Assembly (NCBI GenBank): GCA_947476625.1
Contig: CANJRA010000005.1
Span: 1 to 64,000, forward strand
Source of the DNA: Fidelibacterota bacterium
GTDB lineage: Bacteria; Pseudomonadota; Alphaproteobacteria; Rhodospirillales; Rhodospirillaceae
Reading direction: 5' to 3'
DNA: 64,000 bases
The notes under the pieces are model-generated. The model made no database searches. It was not told the DNA's origin and was given only the letters and a program-made list of their open reading frames with translations. Shown here piece after piece: positions 53,411 through 63,514 of the stretch (the stretch's first letter is position 1; every line of letters starts with the position of its first letter). The translations under genes were made by a program, and so were the position numbers.

Positions 53411-54046
53411 GTGCCCGGACCCAGCTTTCGTTTCGAGCGCGCTGTGCTGAAACGTCTGCCGGATGCGATTATCGCGGGCGTCGACGAAGTGGGGCGCGGA
53501 CCTCTCGCCGGGCCGGTGACGGCGGCCGCAGTCATTCTCGATCTAGAAAAAACGCCCGCGGCGCTGCTCAAAGGTCTCGACGACTCAAAAAAACTCTCGG
53601 CGGCACAGCGCGAGGAATTGTACGCGGCGCTGTATGCTTGCGGCACGGCAGTGATTGGCCTCGGTCAGGCCGGCGTGCTTGAAATAGACAGCATCAACAT
53701 TCTGAATGCGTCGCACCGCGCCATGGAACGCGCCGTCGCTTCACTGGGGCGCGTCGTGACGGTGGCGCTGGTGGACGGTAACCGTGCGCCGAAACTCGAT
53801 TGCGAGGTCGAGACAATCGTTCAAGGCGACGGCAAAAGCTTTTCGATTGCCGCGGCTTCCATTGTTGCCAAGGTTACCCGCGACCGTCTGATGACCGCGC
53901 TTGCCGCGGCGCATCCGGGGTATGGCTGGGACACCAACATGGGCTACGGCACGCGCGAACACATCGACGGCATCGCGCGGCTCGGCGTCACGCCGCATCA
54001 TCGGCGTTCTTTTGCGCCGGTGCGTGACTACATCGCAGGCCAATAG
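53411..54046 (+). CDS. rnhB: Ribonuclease HII
   Basis: 211 aa from a GTG at 53411. IIAGVDEVGRGPLAGPVTAAAVIL (catalytic Asp-Glu), GLDDSKKLSAAQRE, ALVDGN, and ASIVAKVTRDRLM...YGWDTNMGYGTREH. Removes RNA from RNA:DNA hybrids. Directly upstream of ccrM, an order common in alphaproteobacteria. Confidence 0.95.
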   Translation: MPGPSFRFERAVLKRLPDAIIAGVDEVGRGPLAGPVTAAAVILDLEKTPAALLKGLDDSKKLSAAQREELYAALYACGTAVIGLGQAGVLEIDSINILNASHRAMERAVASLGRVVTVALVDGNRAPKLDCEVETIVQGDGKSFSIAAASIVAKVTRDRLMTALAAAHPGYGWDTNMGYGTREHIDGIARLGVTPHHRRSFAPVRDYIAGQ

Positions 54047-54118
54047 TCGGTGCAGGTCGCTTTAATTTAAGCAGCCGCCGATTTTTTTTATCAGTGGCCA
54101 CACCTCGCGCTAGGGGTT

Positions 54119-54141
54119 GAGTCCGCGATTCGGCGGGACTC
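54119..54141. promoter_or_regulatory. Cluster of GANTC methylation sites upstream of ccrM
   Basis: GAGTC at 54119, GATTC at 54127 and GACTC at 54137, three sites in 23 bp, with a fourth (GATTC) at 54201-54205. The outer two lie within inverted arms TTGAGTCC...GGACTCAA. GANTC is the target of CcrM. In Caulobacter, methylation of sites in its own leader helps switch ccrM off, so the same feedback is likely here. Confidence 0.65.
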
Positions 54142-54285
54142 AACATCTTGTGTCTCTCTTCCTCTTCACTGCGAGCTTTATTAAACAATGATAAGGATTT
54201 GATTCTTATGATGCTTCCTAACGGGCCCCCGCTGTCCTGAGAGACGGCGCGACGCTAAAAAAGGGAGCCTTGTTGGGAAGTCCTG

Positions 54286-54360
54286 CCCCAACTTCGGCCG
54301 TATGCCCGCTTTCGGCATAGGCGCGGAGTTGCGGGGTGGGGAGGGTAATCGCCCCGAGTT
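54286..54360 (+). ncRNA. Structured ccrM leader with alternative pairings
   Basis: CCCCAACT (54286-54293) can pair with AGTTGcGGGG (54327-54336), enclosing a second stem GCCgTATGCC / GGCATAGGC (about 54297-54320) with one bulged G. The same GGGG (54333-54336) can instead pair with CCCC at 54352-54355, a hairpin followed by AGTTTT that looks terminator-like. The two folds exclude each other. No known riboswitch consensus is met. Confidence 0.4.
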
Positions 54361-54382
54361 TTCCGGGACGCACAAAGCTTGA

Positions 54383-55555
<1,173 letters not shown>

Positions 55556-55559
55556 GCGG

Positions 55560-56513
55560 CTATTTCCGGACGAGACGTTCCGCGACCGCCGACGCCACGC
55601 GCGCGAGATCGGTCAGCATTGCCTTTTCTAAATCCGTGAATGTCGTTGTGTACTGTCGCCACAATTGCAGGTGACCGATCGGCTTGGTCTTATCAAGACC
55701 GATCAGAAATCCCATCCACGAACCCTTCTCAGCGGCACCCTGGTTTTGCGTCACGTCCTTAGCGGTCGCTGCGGTGAATAACCCGCGCGCCTGCCAGGGA
55801 ATCTCGGCGGGCGCCGGACTCTTTTTGCCGTCGCGCGTGGCGACAAAATCACCGCCTTTTGAAAAATGTACACAGGTCGCATCCGCTACGGCCAAGGCGC
55901 GGGCGGAATCAGCCAGCATCCGTCCGACGTCAGCCAAGGTAGATGCCTGCGAGAGTGCGACGATATTTTCGGCTAGCTGCGTCATCATACGCGCTTGGTG
56001 CTGCGCCCGCATCGCCAGGCGCCGACTTTCCATGGCATTCACCACCATACGCGCCAGCAGCGTTAAGATGGTCTCGGCGTCGGCGCTCAATCCATCGTGG
56101 GGCTGTGTGTCGATGACGCACAGCGTTCCAAGGCGGAAGTTATCGGGTGTGATCAGCGGCGCACCGGCATAGAAACGGATGTCGGGTGCGCCGGTCACAA
56201 GCGGATTTTCGCTGAACAGCGGGTTCTTGGTCGCGTCATCAACAACATAAACGTTATCGCTTTTGATCGCGTGCGCGCAGAAGGCATATTCGCGCGGCGT
56301 TTCGATAGCATTGAGCCCATAACGCGCCTTGAACCAATGCCGGTCGCGGTCGACTAACGAAACAAGCGAAATCGGTGCGCCAATGAGTTTGGCGGCGATT
56401 TGCGTAATCTCGTCGAATTCTTTTTCCGGCGGTGTATCGAGGATTTGATACTCGGCCAGCTTGCCGAGGCGGGCAGTTTCAGAAGAAGGCGAGGCTAACG
56501 CGACAACCGTCAT
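55560..56513 (-). CDS. GAF-domain protein
   Basis: 317 aa. Residues about 15-170 form a clear GAF domain of the type ETARLGKLAEYQILDTPPEKEFDEI, AKLIGAPISLVSLVDRDRHWFKARYGL, YAGAPLITPDNFRLGTLCVID. The rest (about 185-315) looks like a second, diverged GAF-like domain. There is no kinase or cyclase output domain, so it may regulate a partner. Convergent with ccrM. Confidence 0.8.
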   Translation of the reverse strand: MTVVALASPSSETARLGKLAEYQILDTPPEKEFDEITQIAAKLIGAPISLVSLVDRDRHWFKARYGLNAIETPREYAFCAHAIKSDNVYVVDDATKNPLFSENPLVTGAPDIRFYAGAPLITPDNFRLGTLCVIDTQPHDGLSADAETILTLLARMVVNAMESRRLAMRAQHQARMMTQLAENIVALSQASTLADVGRMLADSARALAVADATCVHFSKGGDFVATRDGKKSPAPAEIPWQARGLFTAATAKDVTQNQGAAEKGSWMGFLIGLDKTKPIGHLQLWRQYTTTFTDLEKAMLTDLARVASAVAERLVRK

Positions 56514-56563
56514 GGTGTTTCCTCTCCTGCGCCGATCACAACGCGCGCGGCAATGACCTTACG

Positions 56564-58651
56564 TTACCTGCCTTCGCGCCACCATGCCAGCATCGCACCG
56601 CCCATGATCGCCAGCAGAATAAGGGCGATGGGCGAGAGCGGTGTTTGGGTGACGCCGGTGACCGTGTTTTGCTTGTTGGCGCGCAGGCCGAGCCAGCCGG
56701 CGCCATGGGCGACGCGGTCCTGCGCCACACGCCGGATGGATGGCGCCACAGTGTCCTCGAGCCAGAACACGCCGCCGTCGGTGAGCTGCGCAAGCGGCCC
56801 GACTTTTTTGTCGGTGGCGAGCATGTCGTAGCTCTCCAGCGGATTGGGCGTGCCGACGGCGACGATGGTGCTCTTGTCGCCGTCCGTCAGGGTGTAAAGC
56901 CCCGGCTGCGTGGCGTTGAGGAAGGTGGTGAAGACGCCGGGCGCAGTGCTTTTTGGCGTCACGGATAAACCCGCACCGTCGGGATAGGTCACGTTTACGA
57001 CGCGCTCGTCGGCGGACAAACTGCGGCGCGTGATTTGCAGGCCCGCGCCGCGCGCTTCCGCGGTCAAAGCTTCTTCGTCCAGTTCGGGTTCTTTCATCAG
57101 CCAATGCGAAACGCGGCGCAGAAGTTCCGTCTGCGGTCCGCCACCGTCGAATCCTTTGCCCCACAGCCAGACCGTATCACTGAGCAGAAGTGCTACGCGG
57201 CCTTCGCCGACGCGGTTCAGAATCAGCAGGGGTTCGTCGCCGCGGCCCGTCAGGACCTTCTCGCCGGTGGATGCCGTCACGCCGACCTGGCGCAGCCAGC
57301 GGCCCCACGAAGGTTCCGCATCAACGCCGGAAGCGCCTTCAAGCGACGCCGTCACCGGATGACGCCGTCCGGCTTCACTCAGATGTGGACGCACGCCGCC
57401 GTTGAAAACTGTGCCGTTCGGCTCGGCCGGCAGAACGCCCTGCAGCGGTCCGCCGAACAGAGTGGTGTGGTTGTCGCCATATTCCGCGCCCACGGCCAGC
57501 ATGACCGCGCCGCCGCGACGGACGTACGCCGCGATGGCGGCCATGTACGGCGGCTTGATGAGGCCTTGCTGAGTGTAACGGTCGAAAATGATCAGATCGA
57601 AATCCTTGAGCTGATCTTCGAACAACTCGCGGATCGGAAACGGGATCAAGGCCAGTTCGTCGGTCGGGGTTGCATCGTCGGCATCGGGCGGACGTAAGAT
57701 CGTGAAATGGATCAGATCGATATTTGGGTCCGATTTCAAAAGATTGCGCCAGGCGCGCTCGCCGACATGCGGCTGGCCCGAGATCAGCAACACGCGCATG
57801 CGGTCGCGGATGCCGTTGATCGACACCAGAGTGCGGTTATTGAGCGTCGAGATTTCGCCGGGTGCTGCTTCGGCTTCGACTTCGAACACATTGGCGCCTG
57901 TGTTTTCGATGAGAACCGGCACTTCCGTGGTTGTGCCGGCGGGCAGGGCGACCTGCAGCGGTGCGCCGTTGTTGCGTTTGATAATCACCGGAATCATCGT
58001 GCCGTCGGGTGCGGCGGTATCTTCTACCCTGAGGCGCACGCGCGCCGTGTGACCGACGAGATCGAAGTCGGGCGCATTCTCTACACGAACACGCCGGTCG
58101 TATTCCTTGCGCGCGCCGGTGATCAGCAGATGCAGCGGCGCTTTCAAATAGCTTGCATGTGTTTGCGCCGCACGATCGGCCGGTAAGGCGTCGTGCACCT
58201 GGCCGTCGGTAATCAAGATTGACCCGGCCAACCGCGCGGCCGGCACATCGCTGAGCGCCGACGACAGCGCCTCGAACAGGTGTGTGCCGTCCTGCTTGCC
58301 GGTGCTGCCGGCGCCGCCGGCGCGAACGGTGCGGACTTCGATGTCGTCCAGGGTGCCAAGTTCGGCGGTGAGTTTTTCCAATGCCTTTGTCGTGCGCTGC
58401 GTGCGCTCGCCCAGTTTCTGGCTATCGCTGTCGTCGATGACCACGGCGACCACGTCCTTAAGCGGCGTGCGGTTTTCGCGCACGAGCTGCGGGTCGGCGA
58501 TGGCGATGACCAGCGCGGCGACGGGCAGCGCGCGCAACAACGCGCCCTTGGCGCGGTGGATCAGGCCGTAAACGATCAACGCAAACGCAATGACGCCGAG
58601 CGCAACAATCAGCGGAATTGGAACCAGCGGCGAGAAGGCAATACTCGTCAT
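56564..58651 (-). CDS. Large membrane protein of MoxR/DUF58 operon (glutamine-amidotransferase-like fold)
   Basis: 695 aa. Two N-terminal helices, a region with DDSDSQ and SILITDGQVHDALP that recalls a VWA-type domain, an amidotransferase-like segment (RVLLISGQPHVGERAWRNLLKSDP, FDLIIFDRYTQQG, YVRRGGAVMLAVGAEYG), and a C-terminal helix. No catalytic Cys is seen. Its start overlaps the stop of the DUF4159 gene (ATGA), so the two proteins are probably partners at the membrane. Confidence 0.75.
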   Translation of the reverse strand: MTSIAFSPLVPIPLIVALGVIAFALIVYGLIHRAKGALLRALPVAALVIAIADPQLVRENRTPLKDVVAVVIDDSDSQKLGERTQRTTKALEKLTAELGTLDDIEVRTVRAGGAGSTGKQDGTHLFEALSSALSDVPAARLAGSILITDGQVHDALPADRAAQTHASYLKAPLHLLITGARKEYDRRVRVENAPDFDLVGHTARVRLRVEDTAAPDGTMIPVIIKRNNGAPLQVALPAGTTTEVPVLIENTGANVFEVEAEAAPGEISTLNNRTLVSINGIRDRMRVLLISGQPHVGERAWRNLLKSDPNIDLIHFTILRPPDADDATPTDELALIPFPIRELFEDQLKDFDLIIFDRYTQQGLIKPPYMAAIAAYVRRGGAVMLAVGAEYGDNHTTLFGGPLQGVLPAEPNGTVFNGGVRPHLSEAGRRHPVTASLEGASGVDAEPSWGRWLRQVGVTASTGEKVLTGRGDEPLLILNRVGEGRVALLLSDTVWLWGKGFDGGGPQTELLRRVSHWLMKEPELDEEALTAEARGAGLQITRRSLSADERVVNVTYPDGAGLSVTPKSTAPGVFTTFLNATQPGLYTLTDGDKSTIVAVGTPNPLESYDMLATDKKVGPLAQLTDGGVFWLEDTVAPSIRRVAQDRVAHGAGWLGLRANKQNTVTGVTQTPLSPIALILLAIMGGAMLAWWREGR

Positions 58652-61458
58652 TGGGTCAGCCGCTTCATGATCGCAGGCACATGCACCTGATCAGATTTGT
58701 AGCTGCCCGTCAGGGCATACATCACCAGATTGACTCCAGCGCGGTAGGCCATTTCGCGCTGCTGTTCGCCGCCCGGGATGGTGGCATACAAGGGCAAGCC
58801 GCTGGCATCTTTCGCCCACGCTGCGGCCCAATCGTTGCCGCCGATGACAACCGATGACACAGCGTCGTTGGCGGCGGAATCGCGCACCACCAAGACGCGG
58901 CCATCGGCGTAGCGGCCGGGCAGGCCGTGCAAAAGATAGAAGCTGCGGTTCAGAACGTGATCTTGTGCCAGCGCCGTGACCGGTGGAATGTCGAGACCCG
59001 CAAGAATGGCGTCGAGTTTTTCGCGGATGGCGCCGGGTGCGCCGCCGCCCAGCGCACCCACCTGCTCGGGCGCGTCGAACATGACGACGCCGCCGTGCTG
59101 CAGGTAGTTGGTGAGCGCCAAAAACGCATGACGCGATGGCTGCGTTTGCGCAGCGGTAATGCGCCAGTAAATCATCGGATAAGGTACCAGCGTATCGGAA
59201 CTGAGAGACGCCGCGCCTAAATCAACGCGCGCGGGCTGTGCCAACGCCGCCGCCGTGCGCGTGGCGAGAACTTTAGTAAGACTTGTGAGACCCAGCTCCG
59301 CGGTGCGATCGATTTCAGGCGTGCCCGTGACGACATACGCCAGCCGCGTTTCCAGCACGGCGGCCAGTATCGCCGGGCTGAAGTCCGACGCCACCGGCTC
59401 TTTATCGGCGGCGCGCAGGTCAGACGCAAAGCCGCCGGCCAGAACCAATATGACGGCAACACCGGCTTTGGCGAAGGCCGGGAAGCGCGGCGTCAGGCGG
59501 CGCATGAAGAAGCTGACAATGATATCGGCGATCAGCAGGACGAGGGCTGCCGTCAAAAGCCAGGGCTTGAAGACGCGTTCGCGCGCCACGGCATCGAGTG
59601 TCAGGTGCGCGGCACCGGCAGATCCGGCGATGGCTTCCGGCTGCGGCAGATGCGCGGCGAGATTTAAGGCGTGTGTTGCGCCCGGCGGTCCATAAAGACC
59701 GGGTGGTGTTTCTGGCGCGGCTTTTGCTTCGGCGAAAGCAGGCCCTTGAATCGGCGTAGCGGTCGGACCCGGCGGGCTGAGATGTCCGAAGCCGTCGAGC
59801 AGCGCATAGGGTGCGAGGGTGGCCGCGGATTCGTTGCCGTCATCACCCGGCACGCCGCGGCTGACATCGACCAATCGCCGCAACATGTCGACAAAAATGC
59901 CCGACAAGGGAAGCTTCGACCATTCCGGCGTCGCCGAAACGTGAAACAGCACCACCCACCCTTGGCCGCGCCGCTCGGCCGTGACCAGCGGTGTGCCGTC
60001 GGCGAGGCGTGCCCAGGTCTTGGCGGCAAGATCGGACGACGGCTCGGCCAGAACTTGCGTCGAAACCGTCACGTCCTCGGGCGTCGGCATGCCGTTGAAC
60101 GGTGATGTTTCAGGGAAGGGCGCCAGCGTTGCCGGTGTGCCCCATGACATCGCGCCGCCGAAGGTGCGTCCGCCGCCGCTGCGCAAACGCACCGGCAGCA
60201 ACGCGTCGACATTGCCGTCGAGCCGCGGGCCGGCAAAGCGCACCAGCAAGCCGCCGTTTTCTATCCAGGCACTGATGCGTTCGGCTTCGGCGTCCAGGAT
60301 GCGGCCGCCGCCGGCCATCATCAACGCGGCCAAAGGCTGCTTGAGAAGTTCATCAAGCGAGCCGCTGCGTACATCGGCGAAGGGTGCGAGTGCTTCGCGC
60401 AGATAATAGGCGTCTTGCAGCAACGGCGCGGCGATGCCTGTGTCGGTCGCGCTGGCGATGCCGACCGGACGGCGCTGCCAGCGGTCGTCGGCGAGCGCCG
60501 TCGCTGCGGCTGTCGCACTGCCGTCCACGTCAAAGCGTGTGATGCGATTGGCGAGTTCTGCCGGCAACGCCATCACGGCATTACCGCGTGCTTCACCCGC
60601 GGCGATATCCACGGACGCGCGTGCAACCACCTGACTGTCCTTGTCCACGGCACGCACGTTGTAGGATGCGGCGGGACTGGCGGATGTCGCCGGACGGCTC
60701 ACGGCAATTTTAACGCTGTCGGTGGCCCCGCGTGGCGCATCTTTGTTGTCGCCGGGACCGAACGCGCGTTCGGGCGGCGACAGCACCACAGGCGCATTTG
60801 CGGCATCGGCTTCGACCGTCGTGACAGGCTTGAAGCGTTGCAGGGTCGCGCGCAGTTCTTCAGTGCCGATGCTTTCGACGCCGTCGCTGATCCATGTCGC
60901 CGCTGCGCCGTCGGCGCCTTGCAAGGCGCTGAGCTGCTTCGCGGCGGCAGCGCGGTCCGTCGGCCAGGGACGCGGCGCAATGCGCGACAATTGCGTGAGA
61001 ATCTCACGAGCCGGCAGCATTTGCGGCGGCGTTGCCGCGTCGGCGGACGCAGGCGCTGTTGTGATCAACGTCGCCGGCTGATTGCGCCGGTCGGCGCTTT
61101 CCAGAATGTCGCGGGCGATGGCGATGCGCTTTTCCCATTGCGTGGCGGCGGCCCAGCCGTTGTCGATCACCACGATCACCGGGCCGTTATTGTCGGTCTT
61201 GCGCAGATTGAGGATCGGATCGGCCAGTCCTAGCAACGCCAGCAACAGAATCGCCACGCGCAGGATGATGAGCCACGGCGGCGTATGCGCGGTCGTGCGC
61301 TGCGTCGGATCAAGACCGAACAGCAACCGCACCGCCGGAAATTCCACATGCCGGATGCTGGGCGGCGTCAGGCGCAACACCAGCCATACCAGCGGCAATG
61401 CGAGTGCTCCCGCCAATGCCCAGGGAGCCGCAAAAGAAAGTGCGCCGAGACTTAACAT
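58648..61458 (-). CDS. BatA-like / DUF4159 membrane protein
   Basis: 936 aa from the ATG at 61458 (MLSLGALSFAAPWALAGALALPLVW); earlier in-frame codons run into the DUF58 gene. N-terminal BatA-type helices (about 1-90), a VWA-like region starting VIVVIDNGWAAATQ, a middle beta-rich part, a helix near 650, and the C-terminal DUF4159 domain (about 720-936: RLAYVVTG, PMIYWRITAAQ, YLQHGGVVMFDAPE). A standard member of alphaproteobacterial MoxR operons; function not established. Confidence 0.82.
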   Translation of the reverse strand: MLSLGALSFAAPWALAGALALPLVWLVLRLTPPSIRHVEFPAVRLLFGLDPTQRTTAHTPPWLIILRVAILLLALLGLADPILNLRKTDNNGPVIVVIDNGWAAATQWEKRIAIARDILESADRRNQPATLITTAPASADAATPPQMLPAREILTQLSRIAPRPWPTDRAAAAKQLSALQGADGAAATWISDGVESIGTEELRATLQRFKPVTTVEADAANAPVVLSPPERAFGPGDNKDAPRGATDSVKIAVSRPATSASPAASYNVRAVDKDSQVVARASVDIAAGEARGNAVMALPAELANRITRFDVDGSATAAATALADDRWQRRPVGIASATDTGIAAPLLQDAYYLREALAPFADVRSGSLDELLKQPLAALMMAGGGRILDAEAERISAWIENGGLLVRFAGPRLDGNVDALLPVRLRSGGGRTFGGAMSWGTPATLAPFPETSPFNGMPTPEDVTVSTQVLAEPSSDLAAKTWARLADGTPLVTAERRGQGWVVLFHVSATPEWSKLPLSGIFVDMLRRLVDVSRGVPGDDGNESAATLAPYALLDGFGHLSPPGPTATPIQGPAFAEAKAAPETPPGLYGPPGATHALNLAAHLPQPEAIAGSAGAAHLTLDAVARERVFKPWLLTAALVLLIADIIVSFFMRRLTPRFPAFAKAGVAVILVLAGGFASDLRAADKEPVASDFSPAILAAVLETRLAYVVTGTPEIDRTAELGLTSLTKVLATRTAAALAQPARVDLGAASLSSDTLVPYPMIYWRITAAQTQPSRHAFLALTNYLQHGGVVMFDAPEQVGALGGGAPGAIREKLDAILAGLDIPPVTALAQDHVLNRSFYLLHGLPGRYADGRVLVVRDSAANDAVSSVVIGGNDWAAAWAKDASGLPLYATIPGGEQQREMAYRAGVNLVMYALTGSYKSDQVHVPAIMKRLTQ

Positions 61459-61465
61459 GAAACGC

Positions 61466-62383
61466 TCATCGGAAATGACTGGTGACGGCGTTATGCAGCG
61501 CAGCCATGGTGGCTTGCGGTGTGCGGTCGGTATGATGCAATCCGAAACTCCAGCCAGCACTTGCCACGATGGCTTTCAAACCGTCGCGGTGGGCGGCGAG
61601 TTTGCGCATGTAGGCCGCGCGCGCTTCCTCGGCGCGATCGATGACCGTAGCACCTTCTTTTTCCAGGCCGATGAAACGAATGCGTCCCGAAAACGGCAAC
61701 GTCTCTTCGGCGGGATCAAGTACCTGCACCATGTGCCCTACGACGCCTTGGCGCGTCAGACCGCTCAAAGCGGCAGCGATATCTTCCAGCGGCGCGAGAA
61801 AATCGCTGATCAGAATAACGGTGGCATGGCGCGGCAAGGCCGATGCGAAAGACGGCATGCTTGATTCGGGGGCATCGGCGAGGAGTTCACCTGCGACGGC
61901 ATCGGCCATTTGCGCGACGGCGAGGCGGCCCGCGGCGGCGGCGCGTTGCGCACGTCCATCGGCGGTGAGGCGAATGATGCGCTCGCCGCCGTCGATCAGC
62001 AATTCGGCCATGGCGAGCATCATCACCGCGGCACGTTCGGCCTTGGTCGGCAGCTTGGGCGACGAGCGATAGCGCATGGAAGGTGACGTATCGCACCACA
62101 CGGCAGCGGTCTGTGCCGCGACCCACTCACGTTCGCGCACGAAGACTGTGCCGAACTTTGCGGTCTGGCGCCAATCGATAGCTTGCGGTGTGTCGTCTTT
62201 GGAATAGGGACGGAACTGCCAGAAACTATCGCCGACACCGGCGCGCCGTCTGCCGTGACTGCCCATGGTCACCGACGCCGCGATACGGCGCGCTGACACA
62301 AGCAACGGCGGCAGCGTGGCGGAAACGGCATCCGCCGCCACGCGCAGACGATGACTCTCTTTGCGTTTCACAGCGAGGGTCAT
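61466..62383 (-). CDS. DUF58 domain protein
   Basis: 305 aa. Contains GVGDSFWQFRPYSKDDTPQAIDWRQTAKFGTVFVREREW, the DUF58 signature, and a VWA-like fold after it (DTSPSMRYRSS). DUF58 proteins accompany MoxR ATPases and are thought to take part in envelope or complex assembly. 9 bp downstream of moxR. Confidence 0.88.
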   Translation of the reverse strand: MTLAVKRKESHRLRVAADAVSATLPPLLVSARRIAASVTMGSHGRRRAGVGDSFWQFRPYSKDDTPQAIDWRQTAKFGTVFVREREWVAAQTAAVWCDTSPSMRYRSSPKLPTKAERAAVMMLAMAELLIDGGERIIRLTADGRAQRAAAAGRLAVAQMADAVAGELLADAPESSMPSFASALPRHATVILISDFLAPLEDIAAALSGLTRQGVVGHMVQVLDPAEETLPFSGRIRFIGLEKEGATVIDRAEEARAAYMRKLAAHRDGLKAIVASAGWSFGLHHTDRTPQATMAALHNAVTSHFR

Positions 62384-62392
62384 GTGGTTCTA

Positions 62393-63424
62393 TCAGCCGG
62401 CGTCGACGTGACGGCAAAGCAGATCGATCAGCCCCGCCACCGTATGACCATCGGCGCGCGCGCCGAAGTTCAGCGCCATGCGGTGCTGAAGGACCGGACG
62501 GGCCAAAGCCAGCACGTCGTCGATGGACGGCGCGAGACGGCCTTGCAGCAAGGCGCGTGCGCGTGTCGCTTGCATCAAGGCTTGGCTGGCGCGCGGGCCT
62601 GGTCCCCAGGCGACGCGGTCTTTGACTTCCTGCAAGGTTGTAGTTTCGGGGCGTCCGGCACGCACGAGTTTCAGGATCGCGTTCACGACGCTTTCGCCGA
62701 CCGGTACCTGGCGCACAAGTCTCTGCGCGGCGACCAAATCGTCGGGGCTCAGAACTTGTTTGGGCTCGGGCGCATCGAGACCGGTCGTGCGCAGCATGAT
62801 CTGCCGCTCGGCGTCGAGATCGGGATAATGAATGTCGACCTGCATCAAGAAGCGATCGAGCTGAGCTTCGGGCAGGGGATACGTGCCTTCCTGCTCGATG
62901 GGGTTCTGTGTTGCGAGCACATGAAACGGATGCGGCAGCGGATGATACTGACCGGCGACGGACACGCGGCCTTCCTGCATGGCCTGCAAGAGCGCCGACT
63001 GTGTACGCGGGCTGGCGCGGTTGATTTCGTCGGCCATCAACAACTGACAGAACACCGGACCTTCGATGAAACGGAAGAAGCGTTTTCCCGCGCTATCTTC
63101 TTCCAGCACTTCCGAACCGATAATATCAGCCGGCATAAGGTCGGGCGTGAACTGCACGCGTTTTTCGGCAAGGCCCAGCACGACGCCCAGCGCCTGCACC
63201 ATTTTTGTTTTGGCGAGACCGGGAACGCCGATCAACAAAACGTGGCCGCCTGCCAAAATCGTGATCAGGCTTTCTTCGACCACCAGGCCCTGACCGTAAA
63301 TGACTTGCTCTACAGCGGTTTTTGCTTTTTGAATCAGACCGGCAACACGCTCCATGTCTGCCACGGTGCCGTCGTCGGGCGCGTGGCTCGCAGCGCCGAG
63401 AGATTGTGTTATCGTTGAATTCAA
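62393..63424 (-). CDS. MoxR-type AAA+ ATPase
   Basis: 343 aa from a TTG at 63424, which has GGGAG at good spacing; the frame is open to 63445. Walker A LIGVPGLAKTKM, Walker B LLMADEINRASPRTQSALLQAMQE, sensor ATQNPIEQEGTYPLPEAQLDRFLM. Chaperone-like ATPase, first gene of the DUF58/DUF4159 operon and divergent from the DUF1285 gene. Confidence 0.92.
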   Translation of the reverse strand: MNSTITQSLGAASHAPDDGTVADMERVAGLIQKAKTAVEQVIYGQGLVVEESLITILAGGHVLLIGVPGLAKTKMVQALGVVLGLAEKRVQFTPDLMPADIIGSEVLEEDSAGKRFFRFIEGPVFCQLLMADEINRASPRTQSALLQAMQEGRVSVAGQYHPLPHPFHVLATQNPIEQEGTYPLPEAQLDRFLMQVDIHYPDLDAERQIMLRTTGLDAPEPKQVLSPDDLVAAQRLVRQVPVGESVVNAILKLVRAGRPETTTLQEVKDRVAWGPGPRASQALMQATRARALLQGRLAPSIDDVLALARPVLQHRMALNFGARADGHTVAGLIDLLCRHVDAG

Positions 63425-63514
63425 AGTCTTCGCTCCCAAGTTCAAATTTCAGCGTAAAATTTCAGCGGCAGATATAACAGGGCGCAGATAGGCAGGCCCT
63501 CGGCGGCGGTGAGT

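Noticed and set aside
54190-54270. SAM-II-like riboswitch (GATTTG ... GCTAAA) upstream of ccrM
   Set aside because: The two motifs are about 54 nt apart and the required pseudoknot stems do not form; GATTTG lies in a different small hairpin.
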